From contig CM045733.1 in the NCBI GenBank assembly GCA_024760905.1, forward strand, positions 35,593,501 to 35,657,500: a DNA stretch of 64,000 bases, read 5' to 3'. The notes beneath the pieces are model-generated. The model saw only the letters and a program-made list of their open reading frames with translations. It did not search any database and was not told the origin of the DNA. This document shows positions 21,917 to 35,631 of this stretch, piece by piece. How positions within the stretch are numbered: the first letter of the stretch is position 1; each line of letters starts with the position of its first letter. The DNA is from Plotosus lineatus (lineage: Eukaryota; Chordata; Actinopteri; Siluriformes; Plotosidae). The translations under genes and the position numbers were made by a program.

Positions 21917-22258
21917 GTGCAGTAGTGGCTTGGTAGTAAGGTGCTGGATCACTGATCCCAAGGTTGGGGGTTGAAGCCCCACTGTCAACAGGTTGTCACT
22001 GTCCCCCCAATGCAGCTAACTGGGTTATCAAAGGCTGGCAATGTCTCTCACTCTCTATGGTGTGAGGCATGTTAAAGAACCATTGCTGACTTTCGACAAG
22101 AGTAGGCTGCATAGCGGCCAGTGAGTTCCTGCCCTGCGATGGCCTGGCGAGCTGTCCAGAGTGTACTCTGCTCACGCCCAGAGTTGGCTGAGATGGGTGC
22201 CAGCCTCCCTGCGACCCTAATTAGGATTAAGTGGTTCAGAAAATGAATGAATGAATGT
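21917..22258 (+). mobile_element. H-g SINE, full length, plus strand
   Basis: It has a tRNA-like head (GGTGCTGGATCACTGATCCC, GGGGGTTGAAGCCCC), the H body through GAGTTCCTGCCCT, then the g tail GCGATGGCCTGGCGAGCTGT to AAAATGAATGAATGAATG. The target duplication GTTTACATTGA lies at 21906-21916 and 22259-22269. Confidence 0.9.
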
Positions 22259-22271
22259 GTTTACATTGAAG

Positions 22272-22622
22272 TTCAGTTCAGTTCATTTTCTGTAACCGCT
22301 TCATCCTAATTAGGGTCATGGGGAGGCTGGTGCCCATCCCAGCCAACTCTGGGTGAGGGCTGAGTACACCCTGGACAGCTCGCTATGCCACCGCAGGGTG
22401 GAAACACGCCGACGGCTTTGCAGCCTACGCTTGTCAAAAGTCAGCAATGGTTCTTTTACATGCCTCACACCATAGACAGTGAGAGACATGGCTAGCCTTT
22501 GATAACCCAGTTAGCTGCGCTGGGGGGGGACAGTGACAACCCTGTGGATAGTGGGACTCGAACCCCCAACCTTTGGATCAGTGATCCAGCACCCTATACC
22601 ACCAGACTGCCACTGCCCCAAT
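22272..22622 (-). mobile_element. H-g SINE, full length, minus strand
   Basis: The inverted partner of the element at 21917, joined tail to tail with only 13 bases between them. Its flanks are TTACATTGAAG (22261-22271) and TTTCATTGAAG (22623-22633), a target duplication with one mismatch. Box B-like GGGGGTTCGAGTCCCAC is readable on the minus strand. Confidence 0.9.
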
Positions 22623-22639
22623 TTTCATTGAAGGGTTTT

Positions 22640-23460
22640 GGAAAATGCATTTAGTTGGTTAATTGTGAGAATTAAGTAGTGTCCGATCAAATTATTGTAC
22701 TTTTAATCAAGAATTCCAAGCTAAGTATTGATACTGGATATGACAGGGGAATCCCTGGACATCATGCAATGTAGACTGATGATTTTATGGAACTTGAGGT
22801 GTATTTCTAAGACAATCAATCATATATTCAATAAAGGCAGGTTTTGATGAATGTCCAATAGGAATGTAATAAAAAAGGCATGATTCGTGGTAACACGATA
22901 AAATCAATTTTTTTTCCCCCATTTTATGTTAAAATGTGAAAATATGTTTTTTACTAATACTGGAGGGTCACGTATGATTTCACTGACAGCAGTCAAGATG
23001 CATATTATGGAGTACAGAATCTCCATTTTCTCCACTGCTTGTGTGCACATCTGAAATAAAGACAGCTATCCATGTTTTAATGTTTCACTGTCTCATATCA
23101 CATTCTGAAGTGAACTGTGCTCTCATTTCAGTCAGCTGAGCTTCCTGTGCTGCAGTTCACATGCCTGAGGGTTTTGTTCACTTGCATGACTAATGCACAT
23201 GTTTACATGATCTCCATGTTCCAACCTGTTGGAAATACAGTAATAACTGCAGGAATGTACAGGTATAAATGTATGGTTATTCTATGTAGCTATAAGTAGA
23301 CTTGCAGTATAATTTAAACCTTTTGGAGAAAAGATGAACTCGGCAGACCAAGAACCATTCTGGCTTTTTTGCTTGTCCCTCTAGTGCAGTCATCACCAAT
23401 TTCCCCAGCCTGAAGACTTCCAGGTCTGTAGGAAGGTAGAGCCTCAGAATGGTTTACAGG
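22640..23460. other. AT-rich stretch without recognised feature
   Basis: No repeat family was recognised. A 60-codon frame at 23117-23299 is the longest and has no family motif. Confidence 0.35.
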
Positions 23461-23462
23461 TA

Positions 23463-24417
<955 letters not shown>

Positions 24418-24523
24418 TATATGCTTGTACAAATATCTATACAGAATTATGAAAATTTTGACTGTCAAATAAAAAATGCTCTGAAGAACTCTTGAAGAAC
24501 TCTGAGCATCGAAGAACAGAGTA

Positions 24524-24891
24524 AAGTCGGCACTCTACTTATGAAATGAATACGTTCCAGAGCCTTTTTCGGAACCTGGAGTTTTCGTATGTAGAGGCGC
24601 ATTTTACATGTAAAACGCGTGATTCGTTCCATGGCTCCCAAGACTACCCCATAAACCCTTTAAAAATGATATAAGTACAGAAATTTTGTATGAAATATGT
24701 GTTAAAAGTAAAAGAAAATTATTTATTAAACAATTTAAACATTTTGTTAGCAAATTAAACCATTTTATTAACATATTTATTAATTAAACCATTATTAAAC
24801 ATTTTTTATTAACGCACATACACACACACACAACACTGTCTCTCTCTATCTCTGTCTCTCTCTCTTTGTCTCTCTCTGTCTCTCTCTCTTT

Positions 24892-24952
<61 letters not shown>

Positions 24953-25601
24953 CTCTCTCTTTGAGTGGCGCGCTCTGCCGAATGCTGGCTCCACCCACAC
25001 GCAGCGCGTCACGGAAGGAGCTTTTGAGAGGGTGTTGTATTTAAAGCAGAATTACCTGTTTGAAAGATCTGAGGTCCGGATTCAAAATGAACTTGCTTCC
25101 TCGAGAGATCAAAGGTCCGGATTCAATATTAACTTGCTTCCTTGCGAGATCGGAGGTCTTTTGTCCCACGGAGCATTTTGTGCATGGAACATTTGTGGCG
25201 CCGCCCACTTCCATACACAAAAATGCTTTGAGGCCAAATGTGGAGCTTTTGAAATGGGGCGTGGCTCATCCGGACCTCTTCAAAGAAGCTGCAATGAGTA
25301 CTCTCAAAGAAACTCACAAACCAAGAGTACGTCTCTACTTTACACGTGTGACAAACAAGCTTATGGGTACAGTACTATTGAGATTCAGCTCCCTCCTGGC
25401 CACTGGGAGGCCAGCGGGACGGGATGTTGGGAGACAGCCAATGAGAGAGAGCAACTCACGCATTGTTTGAATTTTTGAATGGCACGTTTGGTGCTTTTCG
25501 TAAGAAGAGGTTGTTTCATATACAGAGGGTGAAAATTTAGGAAAATGTTTTTCGTAACCTGGATTTTTCATCTTCAGAGGTTTTCGTAAGTAGACCGACT
25601 G
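24524..25601 (+). mobile_element. Inverted-repeat transposon M1b with internal CA array
   Basis: The left terminus is AAGTCGGCACTCTACTTATG and the right TTTTCGTAAGTAGACCGACTG, followed by TA. It shares CGTTCCAGAGCCTTTTTCGG and GAAAATGTTTTTCGTAACC with M1a. Internal CT and CA repeats lie at 24838-24949. It carries no transposase; the frames at 25032-25478 and 25060-25470 fall in the element and look incidental. Confidence 0.8.
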
Positions 25602-25604
25602 TAC

Positions 25605-26480
25605 TTTGTTTTGCCGGGTGTAGGCGTGATCAGGAATATAACATACAGTAGGCCCTTGACTATTCGCGGTTTTGCACTCACGGTTTGAGTATTCGCTGAC
25701 TGCCGAGCAGCTCGCACGTGATTCAAATTCAGGCAATGGTTGTCCTCCTTCCTGCTGATTAGTTGAGATGATGTAACGCCCCTTTTTCCTCATTCACGCA
25801 CAAGTTGGCTATGAGCCTTTTTTTAGTGTGTTTTAATTACCAGTTAAATTCTATGATGTCACTCCTGCTAAGCACCAGAAAATGGTAATGACGTTGGATG
25901 TCTCTTCTGAGAGAAATAAGACTTTCTCCAGAAGAAACGACAGTTTCCTCTGAAGTGCCCGAAGAGAAATAATCGTCTGAACTGTTGTAAAACACTGCAC
26001 TATTAAAGTCTTTTCCAATTATTATTCCAGTACATGACCTAAGGTAATGTTTAAAATGTTTGTGTGTTATTTTTTATTTACTGTGGTGTAGCATGTTTCT
26101 CATTTTGTTTGTCCAATTTATTACATTTCTTGTTCTTTTATGTCATTTTTGTTATGGTCTGTGTTTTGGGGGACTTTAATTTTGGTGCTGTGCCTCTAAC
26201 TATTTCCTCTCCACTTCGGCTGAGGGGCATGGCTGAGCTGCTTGGTAGCACACACCTGAATAATAACAAAATTGAGCATAAAAAGGTGTAAACTAATAAG
26301 ATGAACATAGTTTTTTTAAATAAGTCAAATACTTATGTACATATTTTCACATGATATCCTCTCCCAGGCACGCACTGAAGATTTTGATTTGTTGTTTTAC
26401 AAATAAACTTGAACATGGAAATATTTATTCTGGTTTGAAGTTGAGTGATTGGAAAATGTGCCAGTTTCGTGATCAGACCC
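25605..26480. other. Mixed stretch with one transposon-like end
   Basis: An end of CAGTAGGCCCTTGACTATTCG type follows TA near 25647 and resembles family M3, but no opposite end was found. The segment at 26150-26290 (GTTATGGTCTGTGTT onward) resembles 20279-20400 inside the 20073 transposon. Confidence 0.4.
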
Positions 26481-26485
26481 ATATA

Positions 26486-27370
26486 CAGTGGTACCTCACC
26501 TTACGAAAGTCTCACCAAACAAAAAATTCAGGTTACGAAAAGCATTTTCCTAAAATTTTTGTATCAGGATATGAAACAAATTCCTGTTACAAAAGCGCCA
26601 TCTTAAAAATTCAAACGTGCCATTCAAACATTCAAACAATGCACGAGCTGCTCTCCCATCAATGACGTTCAAACATCCCGCCCCACTGGCGTCCCATTGG
26701 CTAACAACTGAGCTGTCGTTCATTTCGCCCTCACTCAAGCGCCATCTTGGACAGGTCCACCTGACGCCATCTTGGACAAGGATCCCATTGCCTAGGAGGA
26801 ATGATGTATCTACCTCCCATTGCTTATTATAGAGCTGAATCCACCATGATACACACACGCCCGCACACACGCACACACACACACACACGCACACACATGC
26901 GCGTGCGCGCACATGTGATTTCCGGTGCGAGTGAGAAGAAATGGGCTCGAGTGATATCACAAAGGAATATGGCCAAACCCGTCTACCATCGGTACGAAAT
27001 TGAAGCAGAAGGAGGTCTTAAAAGGTATGTAAAAGGTATGTTTTTATAATTTTTAAAGGGTTTAGGGGGTAGCATTGGGAGCCTTGGAACGTATCACGCG
27101 TTTTACATGTAAAATACAGTTCTGTCTGTCTGTCTGTCTTCCTTTCGGCTTTTTCCCTTTTACTCGGGAGTCGCCACAGCGAATCATTTGATTCACACGT
27201 TTGATTTGGCAGAGGTTTTTAATTTGGCAGAGGTTTTTACGTCGGATGCCCTTCCTGTCACAACCCTTTTAGCAAGGGACAGAAACACGCTGACGACTTT
27301 GCAGCCTACGAAAAATGCAGGTTATGAAAACTGCTCTGGAACGGATAAATTTTCTAAGGTGAGGTACCAC

Positions 27371-27372
<2 letters not shown>
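26486..27372 (-). mobile_element. Inverted-repeat transposon M1a, minus orientation, with H-r SINE fragment
   Basis: The ends CAGTGGTACCTCACCTTACG and GGTGAGGTACCACTG are inverted. The inside is the reverse complement of the 23463 copy (the CAGAAGGAGGTCTT block) and has a CA array at 26850-26900. A partial H-r SINE sits at 27139-27311. Confidence 0.82.
27139..27311 (-). mobile_element. H-r SINE fragment (tail and LINE-derived part)
   Basis: It contains the LINE 3' tail, the LINE 5'-region segment (ACGTCGGATGCCCTTCCTG on the plus strand) and part of the body. The block TTTGGCAGAGGTTTTTA is duplicated in tandem at about 27206-27240. The head is absent. Confidence 0.85.

Positions 27373-27377
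<5 letters not shown>

Positions 27378-27457
<80 letters not shown>
27378..27457. repeat. (TA)n microsatellite
   Basis: About 80 bases of TA directly after the right end of the M1a transposon. Confidence 0.95.
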
Positions 27458-27459
<2 letters not shown>

Positions 27460-27463
<4 letters not shown>

Positions 27464-28955
27464 AATAGTATTTATATACAGTTGTGATATAACATGAGAA
27501 CTGATTTGATTTTCATTATACAACTCAATGGATTTCAGCTTTTTAAAAGCTTAAGTATGATTGTGGCTGTGAATACTTTTAAAAACACATTGTTTTCTAA
27601 ATCTGTGAACACTGCATGCATTTTAAGCAAGGTTTTGTTATTTGATTTGTGATTAATACCAATCACGATGACACTGTCGATTGTGATGCGTGTTAAAAGT
27701 TTATAAGTTGGGTTTTGTGACAAAAACATGAAACATGGTACCAATTAATGAGTGAGTCATCTTGTCCTCCTACGCACATTAGACAAACAAACACATTAAA
27801 AAATCACTTTCATTCACAGTGAAGTTTAATGTTGGTGTTCTGTATGATTCCTTTCACTTGTAGCAGGTAGCAGTTGCTTGGATACAGGTTTTGTTATGTA
27901 GACTGTGCTTTTGCCAGTCTCTCTATTTCTCTCTATCTCTCTCTCATCCATAATTTCATCCATGAATACACCAAAACTGCTGGGTTGATAGACTTAATGG
28001 CAAAAATTATAATGCTACTGACTTATTTCCCTTCATTTTCTGTATCGTAAAGAAAGTGTAAATGATGAAATTGAATGAAAGAGATGAATGTGGTCACACA
28101 TGGGATGCTGAAGGTCAATATCATTGTGTTGAGTAGCCTGCCTTATGTAGTTATCTCTTATATTTTACAAACCACTCTATTTGCATTTATAAATTGCATT
28201 ATCCAGCAAAAAAAAACCTTTCTGAGCCATAAACAAGACAGTGGCAACACAAGATCGAGTCTGATGAGGTTTGAATCCAAGGCCAGACCGAGTCCAAATT
28301 AAGATGAATAGTTAATGAAAGACAGGATTAAAATCTCGTAAAATATAAATTTGTTGACTGAAATGTAAGAAATGATGAAAATTAAAAACAAAACAACAAC
28401 AACGACAACAACAAAAACCCCAACAAGAAATGTGACACAAGTTGTTATAAAATAGAATTGTGGGTAAATCAGCTATGTTTTCATTTTCACTTTCAGTTTT
28501 CAGCATGGGTGCTAAATCACTTTAAAAATGAAACAGAAACAGAGTAGTACTAGAGGTAAAAATAAAACTGAATAATAAATGTAATAAAAGCAGAACTATA
28601 ACCAGCCACTTCTTCAAAACAGAAATAAAAGTTTCGTGTACCTGAAAAACTAACTAAATCATTTAAATTAAAAAAGGAATTATTGAGAAGAAATACTGGC
28701 CTTACCTATACTGTATATAAGTTTTGTGTGGTGCCAGAGGCTCAAAATGTCTTCTATTTTAAGATAATTATTTCAGATTATTTAATTTTGCATTACCATT
28801 TGTGATAGGTAAAAAAAACAACATTAATTTTAAAGGTAGCTGGAGCAAGTAGAATATTTGATGAGACCAATGGCTAAGACCTAGACAAGGCTGAATGCAA
28901 AACAGTAAGTTCACGGCAAGTTTGAGATGATAGAAAATATCCTAGATGCTCTGCA
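27460..28955. other. AT-rich stretch without recognised feature
   Basis: It contains short (TCTC)n and A-rich tracts. No gene or nameable repeat was seen. Confidence 0.35.
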
Positions 28956-28956
28956 T

Positions 28957-29105
28957 TAACCCATTCAGGGTGAACATGCACACACTTGGAGCAGGGGCTG
29001 CCACACACTGTAGTGCCTGGGAGCAGTTGGGGGTGAGGTGCCTTGCTCAAGAACACTATAGCTATGAAGGTGGAGGAAAGGATATTGCTGTTCCACAATC
29101 CTTAG
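28957..29105. repeat. Teleost dispersed SINE-like repeat
   Basis: TTAACCCATTCAGGGTGAAC, ACTTGGAGCAGGGGCTGCC and GGTGCCTTGCTCAAGAACAC form a block widespread in fish genomes (remembered). The copy at 57262-57500 matches it. Confidence 0.6.
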
Positions 29106-30024
29106 AAATCATGGCTATTTGTATTCTCCTTATTTGGTGTCATTTTTTTATGACACAGAACCTAGTAAATATATATGACAAATATAGATCACAGCAGACG
29201 TTTTACACTGCTGTATTTTGATGGAAGTTGACGTTTGAGTTTCAGTGGTTATGTGCAAGTGCAAGAACAGTGAGTGATGTGATCAGTTTTAGAAGGATAA
29301 AGAAAAGAAAAGGAGCATTTTGTTGTTTTGTAGTGTTATTGGCTTGTGTGTCTGCGTGTATATGTGCACATTTGTGTTGTCATTACCGACGCCACTTTCA
29401 TTTCAGTAATGTTTCCCCAATGCTCCGTTTGTAAAGGTGAGTCATCATGCTGAATCGGTCTCGGAGGTTACCCCTCCTGCCTCCTCCTCTACCTCCACTT
29501 CATGCTATTACTGTAATCATTCCACATTTTCAGCCTCTGTTTTGCACTGACACACACACACAAACACACACAGTAGGAGACAGTGCCAGAGAATGTTTGC
29601 ACATCTGAAAGCTTTGGTGGAAAATATGTTTCGGGTCTCTAGCGGATCAGTCCTGAGGTGGTTGCTAACTAGAGAGCCAAAACGATAGAAGATGGAGGTT
29701 CATGTTGTCCCTCCATCTCTTAGCAGATCTCTCAGGTGAATGAATGTGTGTTGAGTGCTAGTCCATGACTATTCTAGTTTTGGCTGTGCAGCTTTCATGT
29801 TTTTGTCTCTTACCTTCTGGGCTCTACTCTAGGTGTTGTTCTAGATGTTGTCATGTAATCTCAGTGCCTTTCACTTTATAAATCCTCTTATTGGTTTTAT
29901 GCCTTTCACCAAATGCCCCCATAATAATATTTAATTGAATAAATTAATAGCACAAGTATATTTGCTTTTATTTACAAAGGTTTATGGTTAGGTTGAGATG
30001 AAACAAATTAATTAGCGAGAATTC

Positions 30025-30027
<3 letters not shown>
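29106..30027. other. Stretch without recognised feature
   Basis: No family was recognised. A 68-codon frame at 29228-29434 has no family motif. A short ACAC tract lies near 29550. Confidence 0.35.

Positions 30028-30070
<43 letters not shown>
30028..30070. repeat. (GT)n microsatellite
   Basis: About 21 GT units directly preceding the D-SINE. Confidence 0.95.
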
Positions 30071-30073
<3 letters not shown>

Positions 30074-30262
30074 CAGCAGTGGTAAAGGCTCAGGACTACT
30101 GATCTGAAGGATGGTAGTTTAAGACCCAGTACAACCAATCTGCCACTGTTAGGTTCCTGAGTAAGGCCTTAACCCTTAAGTGCTTAGTTGTGTAAAAAAA
30201 AAAAAAAAGATGACTGTAAGTCACTGTGGATAAGTGTGTCTGCCAAATGCCATAAATTTGTT
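30071..30262 (+). mobile_element. D-SINE
   Basis: A degenerate tRNA-like head (GCAGCAGTGGTAAAGGCTCA), CACTGTTAGGTTCCTGAGTAA, an internal A-run and the family 3' block AGTCACTGTGGATAAGTGTG plus TCTGCCAAATGCC. It is the same family as 54797 and 62853. Confidence 0.75.
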
Positions 30263-30264
30263 GT

Positions 30265-31813
30265 AATGTAGTATGTGTGTTTCCTACATATTGAGGACTG
30301 GAATATGCTTTTTTCTGAAGTGAGGACATTTTGACTGGTTTGAAGGCTAAAGTTGGAATTAGGTAGTGTAAGGGATGGGCTCTGCATTTGGTTGTGCTGG
30401 TTGGGTTAGGGCGAGGGAATGCTTTATCTCAATGAATGTTTTCACAGTGATGAAGTGCAATATTGTGTGTGTGTGTGTGTGCGTGTGTTTGTGTTTCTAT
30501 CTGTTTCTGTGTCTGTCTCTTCCTCGCATTCACGTACACACATACACTATCATATTCTACTGCTTGATTGAGCTGTCCTGTGGGAACACAGTTAATTCAT
30601 ATATGAACTCTCAGCTATTGAATATTGTGCAGAGTTCACCTAACCGAAATTGTCAGGGTTAAGATCAAGTAAACAAATAAACAAACAAAAACCTCATTTC
30701 ATTTTATGTGCTCTTTTTATACCCATGTTGTGCACACTAAAAATGTTATTGTCTTAAGGGTTGAATAGTTGCCTCAACTTTTCATTTCAAGGACTATTCT
30801 GCGTTATAAACATTATCTTCCGTGTTTAATTATTAATTATTTTCTGAACTCAGAGTTGTGACCACTCAGTGTTTTTAAATTTCTGATTTATAATTTAAGG
30901 CAGCTGTAGTAATTGAGCATTTTATGTCAGTAACATGGATATGCAGCATGCATAACTACTACTCTGACCTACTGATTTAGTGCAAATGTAATAAAACTTG
31001 CATACAGTTTTAAGATTAACATTGATATTGACTAGAACTTCACATCAGAATGCATGTTGGATATAGAATGTTATCATCAGGATGGGCAACATGAAAGATT
31101 AGTGAAAAAGGCTAATGTACCTCAGAAGCTTTTAATTTAAATGTGACTTCTTCCTGTGTTTGTTTGTGTTTGTGTACAGGATGATTATACTGAATGCCTG
31201 GATGTGGGCAGTAAATTTTGGATACTCATTAATGGAAGTACTTGACCTTGACCTTTAGTAAAACATCGTGAAGTTGTAATGGATTATTGTGTATCCCAAA
31301 ATAACAAGACCACCACATTTTTTATGACTTTATCTATTTGTATTTTTCTGAATTGCAGTATACTGGTTTGTAATAAACTATAGATCCCTGTCTTGTTTTT
31401 TGTAAATAAAAAGCTTCCTGGTTGCAAAAATAAAACATCTGAGTATCCTATCTAATAATAATAATAAAAATAATAAATAAATATTATACAAAAATCATGC
31501 AAGAATCCTATTTTAGCAATTAGACTGATATTATCCCAAAAGTGATCTTTTTTTGCCTGACCAATAAAAGACAGGGAGTGCATTTTAAGTAACACTTTAA
31601 AATGTTGTAACTCTGAAAATTCTTATAGTTTTGTGTCCTGCCCAAGGCTAAATAACGCTATAATTGTAAAGTTGACCTACAGTACCCAGCAGAGATGATC
31701 CGCAGTGTATCCACATTCGACTATTTCTATTAGAGAGAGATGAAAGCTATTTAAGTCCCTTGATGCTAACAGCTTTGATGTTTAACATTAATGTTTTATG
31801 ATGAGCTCATCTA

Positions 31814-31864
<51 letters not shown>

Positions 31865-32135
31865 CAGTCCATTGGGTGAGATGTAACACTTAATAATCCT
31901 AATAAATTAGGCCAGAGTAAAATTACAAAAAAGTAAATTCAGTTTTAATCTACATGCATTATCTAAAATCTGTCTTTTGATGAACACTACCCATCAGATC
32001 TTCTGAATTTGTGACATGAGGCTGTGTGTCAGACACACTCACTCACTTACTCATTTCCTGAATATGCTTAATACTGCTGCTGAAGCATATATCAGTTGAC
32101 ACTCAGCTTCTGCAGAGTACATCCAGATCTGCTCG
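30265..32135. other. AT-rich stretch with a tetranucleotide repeat
   Basis: No gene was recognised. (GT)n lies at 30463-30488 and (CTGT)n at 31815-31860. The remainder is unique-looking AT-rich sequence. Confidence 0.4.
31815..31860. repeat. (CTGT)n microsatellite
   Basis: Eleven to twelve tetranucleotide units. Confidence 0.96.
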
Positions 32136-32140
32136 CCAGA

Positions 32141-32168
32141 CCAACACACACCCACACACACACACACA

Positions 32169-32200
<32 letters not shown>
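32141..32200. repeat. (CA)n microsatellite
   Basis: A CA tract with CCA interruptions. The flanking GGCAATTTGGAACAGCTAAA and GTTTTGGACTGACGGAGGAA-like text resembles an inverted G-SINE middle. Confidence 0.9.
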
Positions 32201-32619
32201 GGCAATTTGGAACAGCTAAATAGACTAATGTGCACATTTTTTGGACTGACGGAGGAAACTGTAGTACCTTGAGAAAACGTGCTCTTAACTCCCCTCATCT
32301 GATTGTCTTCCTGTTTATAAAGTGGTAAAAACAAAATGGTTATACTCTAGAGCACAAGTCAGGTAAAATAATGGTAAAACAGATTAGTGCTTTACTACTT
32401 AATTCATCTTCACTCTGGACTAATTTACAAATATATGCAGAAGCAAGGATACTGGACATACCAAGTATGCGACTGAATAGTTGAAATTTGTTTGTTCTCT
32501 GTATTGTTCTATAGTTTATTCTGTTTATCAATCATTTTAAAATATAATTTGTTAACTGTATTCGGTTTTTTGCAGAATGTGCTGGTTATCTAATTTTTTT
32601 GTACTTAATAGAATACAGT

Positions 32620-32950
32620 GAAGAGCAGTGTTAAGGTGCTGGATCACTGATCCTAAGGTTTGGGGTTCTAGCCCCACTCTTAAGCTTTGTCACTGTCGCC
32701 CCCCTCAGTGCAGTTAACTGGGTTGTCAAAGGCCGGCCATGTCTCCCACTGTCTATGGTTTGAGGCATGTTAAAGAATCATTGCTGACTTTCGACAAGAG
32801 TACTGCTTAGCCGTTAACGTGTTTCTGCCCTGCGATGGCCTGGTGACCTGTCCAGGGTGTACTCTTCCCTCGCCCAGAGTTGACTGGGATGGGTGCCAGC
32901 CTCCCCATGACACTAATTAGAATTCAGCGGTTACAGACTATGAATAAATG
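32620..32950 (+). mobile_element. H-g SINE
   Basis: It has the tRNA-like head (GGTGCTGGATCACTGATCCT), the H body, the junction GTGTTTCTGCCCTGCGATGG and the g tail. Its flanks AGAATACAGT (32610-32619) and AGAATATAGT (32951-32960) form a one-mismatch target duplication. Confidence 0.85.
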
Positions 32951-33331
32951 AGAATATAGTTACCTTTTTTGCCAGATTATGTAACAACTTTTGAATATAA
33001 TCTATTACAAGCACGTTTCTCTCTGCCTGTAATCACAAACAGCTCATGATAGCTTGGAAAGTTGTATGATGTAATAAAACAATCTTATACTTTTTTCTTT
33101 ATATTTTAAATTGTGATGGGCAACAGCACAACATACCATTTTATTAAACAAAATACAGGTTGTTATTAGAAACAATATCCGCTTCTTTTTTTTTTTTTTG
33201 GCAACCTGGAGGCAAATTTCACTCAGCGGGGTCTATTACATCAGGCTTACACAGATAAACAGCTCCTAGCTTGATTTTTGTGAGATTGGGTATAACTGAA
33301 GAACCCACATGAGAACCACACTATGCGTGTA

Positions 33332-33335
<4 letters not shown>

Positions 33336-33388
<53 letters not shown>
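33336..33388. repeat. (GT)n microsatellite
   Basis: About 26 GT units. Confidence 0.95.
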
Positions 33389-33392
<4 letters not shown>

Positions 33393-33847
33393 GGTATGAA
33401 TTTAAAAACAGGTACCTAGCGGGGTGAGTGAAGTTAAGTGTTAGGTCTTACAGCAGTGTGGGTGGATTGTGTGCTGGTAAGATCTGTATTATGACCTCTG
33501 GTGTGCTCACTCCCCCCCTGCCCTTAGTTTTTCAGCTTCTGGTTCTCTCTTTTCCTTATAACTCTGATTTTCAGAGTATTTATGGGATTTTATAAATAAA
33601 AATATATGATATTGAAACAATTTTTAAAAGTGCATTGTGAAGACTCATTGTAACTCACTGAATGCCCCATTACTCTTTTTTGTCCAGTCACATATTAGAA
33701 CGTATTGTGCCTGACAGGTGTCCTTAATCTAATTCAGAGTACGCTCACCCATTTTTTTTTTTATCATAAATAATAAGTCTGTTCTCCATTTATCGAAACG
33801 TGGGTTCTCAGACATGTTATCCAAACCAATACACTTATTAAAAAAGT

Positions 33848-34192
33848 GTAAATGCATTCATTCATTCATTTTCTGAACCACTTAATCCCAATTACCGTCG
33901 TTGGGAGGCTGGCGCCCATCTCAGGCGACTTTGAGTGAGAGCAGAGTACACCCTGGACAGTTTGCTAGGCCATCGCAGGGCAGAAAGGTGCTGACGACTA
34001 TGCAGCCTACTCTTGACGAAAGTCAGCAATGGTTCTTTTACACGCCTCACACCATAGACAGTGAGAGGTATGGCCCAGTTAGCTGCACTGGTGGTGGTGG
34101 GCGACAGCACTAACAACCCATTGATAGTAGGGATTAATAGCCACCAACCTTGCGATCAGAAAATCAGCATCAGTAAACCACTACTGCCCATA
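33848..34192 (-). mobile_element. H-g SINE, minus strand
   Basis: The g tail comes first on the plus strand (ATTCATTCATTTTCTGAACC), then the body (AAGTCAGCAATGGTTCTTTT) and a degenerate head. Part of the body is deleted near 34074. Confidence 0.8.
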
Positions 34193-34380
34193 AATACATT
34201 CAGTGGATACTTAAAGAATGATTCGCCTGCAGACTTGGTGGATGTCTCTGAACTGAATGGTCTGTATCTTCATTCATCATTTTCAGTGACATCCTTTAAA
34301 TAAAAAATAACTTGAATAAATAAATAATTAGATCTAAAAATATTAACTGAAAAATCATGAAAATTGACCAGAAATATAAC

Positions 34381-34690
34381 TAAAAGGTAGTTAGCTGTGT
34401 GAGCTACACAGCAAGAAGTTCTTGCGTCCAAATCCCGGGCTTGGGTGTTTCAGTGAGGAGTTCGCATGTTCATCTTGTGCTTATGTGGATTTCCTCTCAT
34501 AGCCCAAAGGTATGCACATTAGGCTACTGGCTATTCTAAATTGTACCTAGGTGTGGATGTAGGTGTGAATGGTTGTGTCTTGGCCATGCAATGGGCTGGT
34601 GAGCTGTTCAGGGTGACCAGCATCAGCATAGATAGGCTCCCATCTCCCCATGACCCTAATCTGGTAAAGCACTTTTGCAAATGAGCGATT
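34381..34690 (+). mobile_element. G-SINE, diverged
   Basis: A degenerate head (AGTTAGCTGTGTGAGC, box B-like GCGTCCAAATCCC), GAGTTCGCATGTTCATCTTG, TTCTAAATTGTACCTAGGTG and a tail with CTCCCCATGACCCTAATC. Confidence 0.72.
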
Positions 34691-34699
34691 GTTTGAGGG

Positions 34700-35089
34700 A
34701 TAATTACTAGAAAAGTGTGAATCTACTTTTCTAAAATCGAGGGTCGTTTAATTATATATGTGAATTGATAATGATATTTTTGAATTGCTGTAGACTTAAA
34801 ACTACAATTGAATTCTGCTGTGGAAATTCATTTACATGAGGACAGTTTGTTTTCATTTAGTTTTTAGAATTTTATAATTTTAAATGCACTGAAATGAAGT
34901 CCTGCTCACTGTACACGGAGATAACATCACATTAATGCTCCATGACATGATCACTTCATTTAAACTAGCAGATTATACACTGTAGATGTTTAATTTAGCT
35001 TATTTTAACATATTTCCCTGAAATCTCACCCACAGTCTATTTTTATTCAGAGTATATTCTTTCTTCTCAAGCTTGAGTATGAATGTATA
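34700..35089. other. AT-rich stretch without recognised feature
   Basis: No motif, repeat family or long frame was recognised. Confidence 0.35.
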
Positions 35090-35093
35090 TACA

Positions 35094-35625
35094 CAGGGAT
35101 CCCTCACTACTTCGCGCTTCAATTCATGCGGCTTCAGTGCATCGCATTCTTTTTTTTTTTTTTTTTTTTTTTTAATAAATATTCATCAAATAATAATAAA
35201 ATTAAGGAAGAATAGGGGAAAAAGTTAAGGAAAATGCCACAAAAACAAGGCGGATTATGCAAAAAACCCTAAACAAACACAAATCAAAAAACAACCCAAA
35301 ATCTCCCATCAAAACTGCTTACATTGTTGCATCTGTGTGTGCACGCTCATCTGCGCGTTTGCGTGCGCGTGCTCGCACATATGTATGTGTCGTCTTCTTC
35401 TCATGCAATACCATCTGTATGTGTGTGTATTTATATTTTATTTACATCTTAGGTTTTTTTAATGTTTAATTGTTATTACAAGTATTTATAGTCCTGAATA
35501 TGTATTTATTGATATTATATACACATATACATGTACGCATACGTCAGTGGGGGGATTCTACTTCGTGGACTTCGATGGTCGTGTGGGGCTCTCAGTCCCA
35601 ATTAACTGCGTAAAGTGAGGTATCC

Positions 35626-35628
<3 letters not shown>
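35094..35628. mobile_element. Inverted-repeat transposon M2, copy 1
   Basis: The left end CAGGGATCCCTCACTACTTCG and right end AAGTGAGGTATCCCTG are inverted and flanked by TA. The inside carries a T-run, GTGC/GCGTGC repeats and ATACATGTACGCATACGTCAG. The copy at 49770 matches it. No transposase. Confidence 0.82.

Positions 35629-35631
<3 letters not shown>

Noticed and set aside
25032..25478. 148- and 136-codon overlapping frames
   Set aside because: They are inside the M1b inverted-repeat transposon, overlap each other in two frames, and lack recognisable domains.
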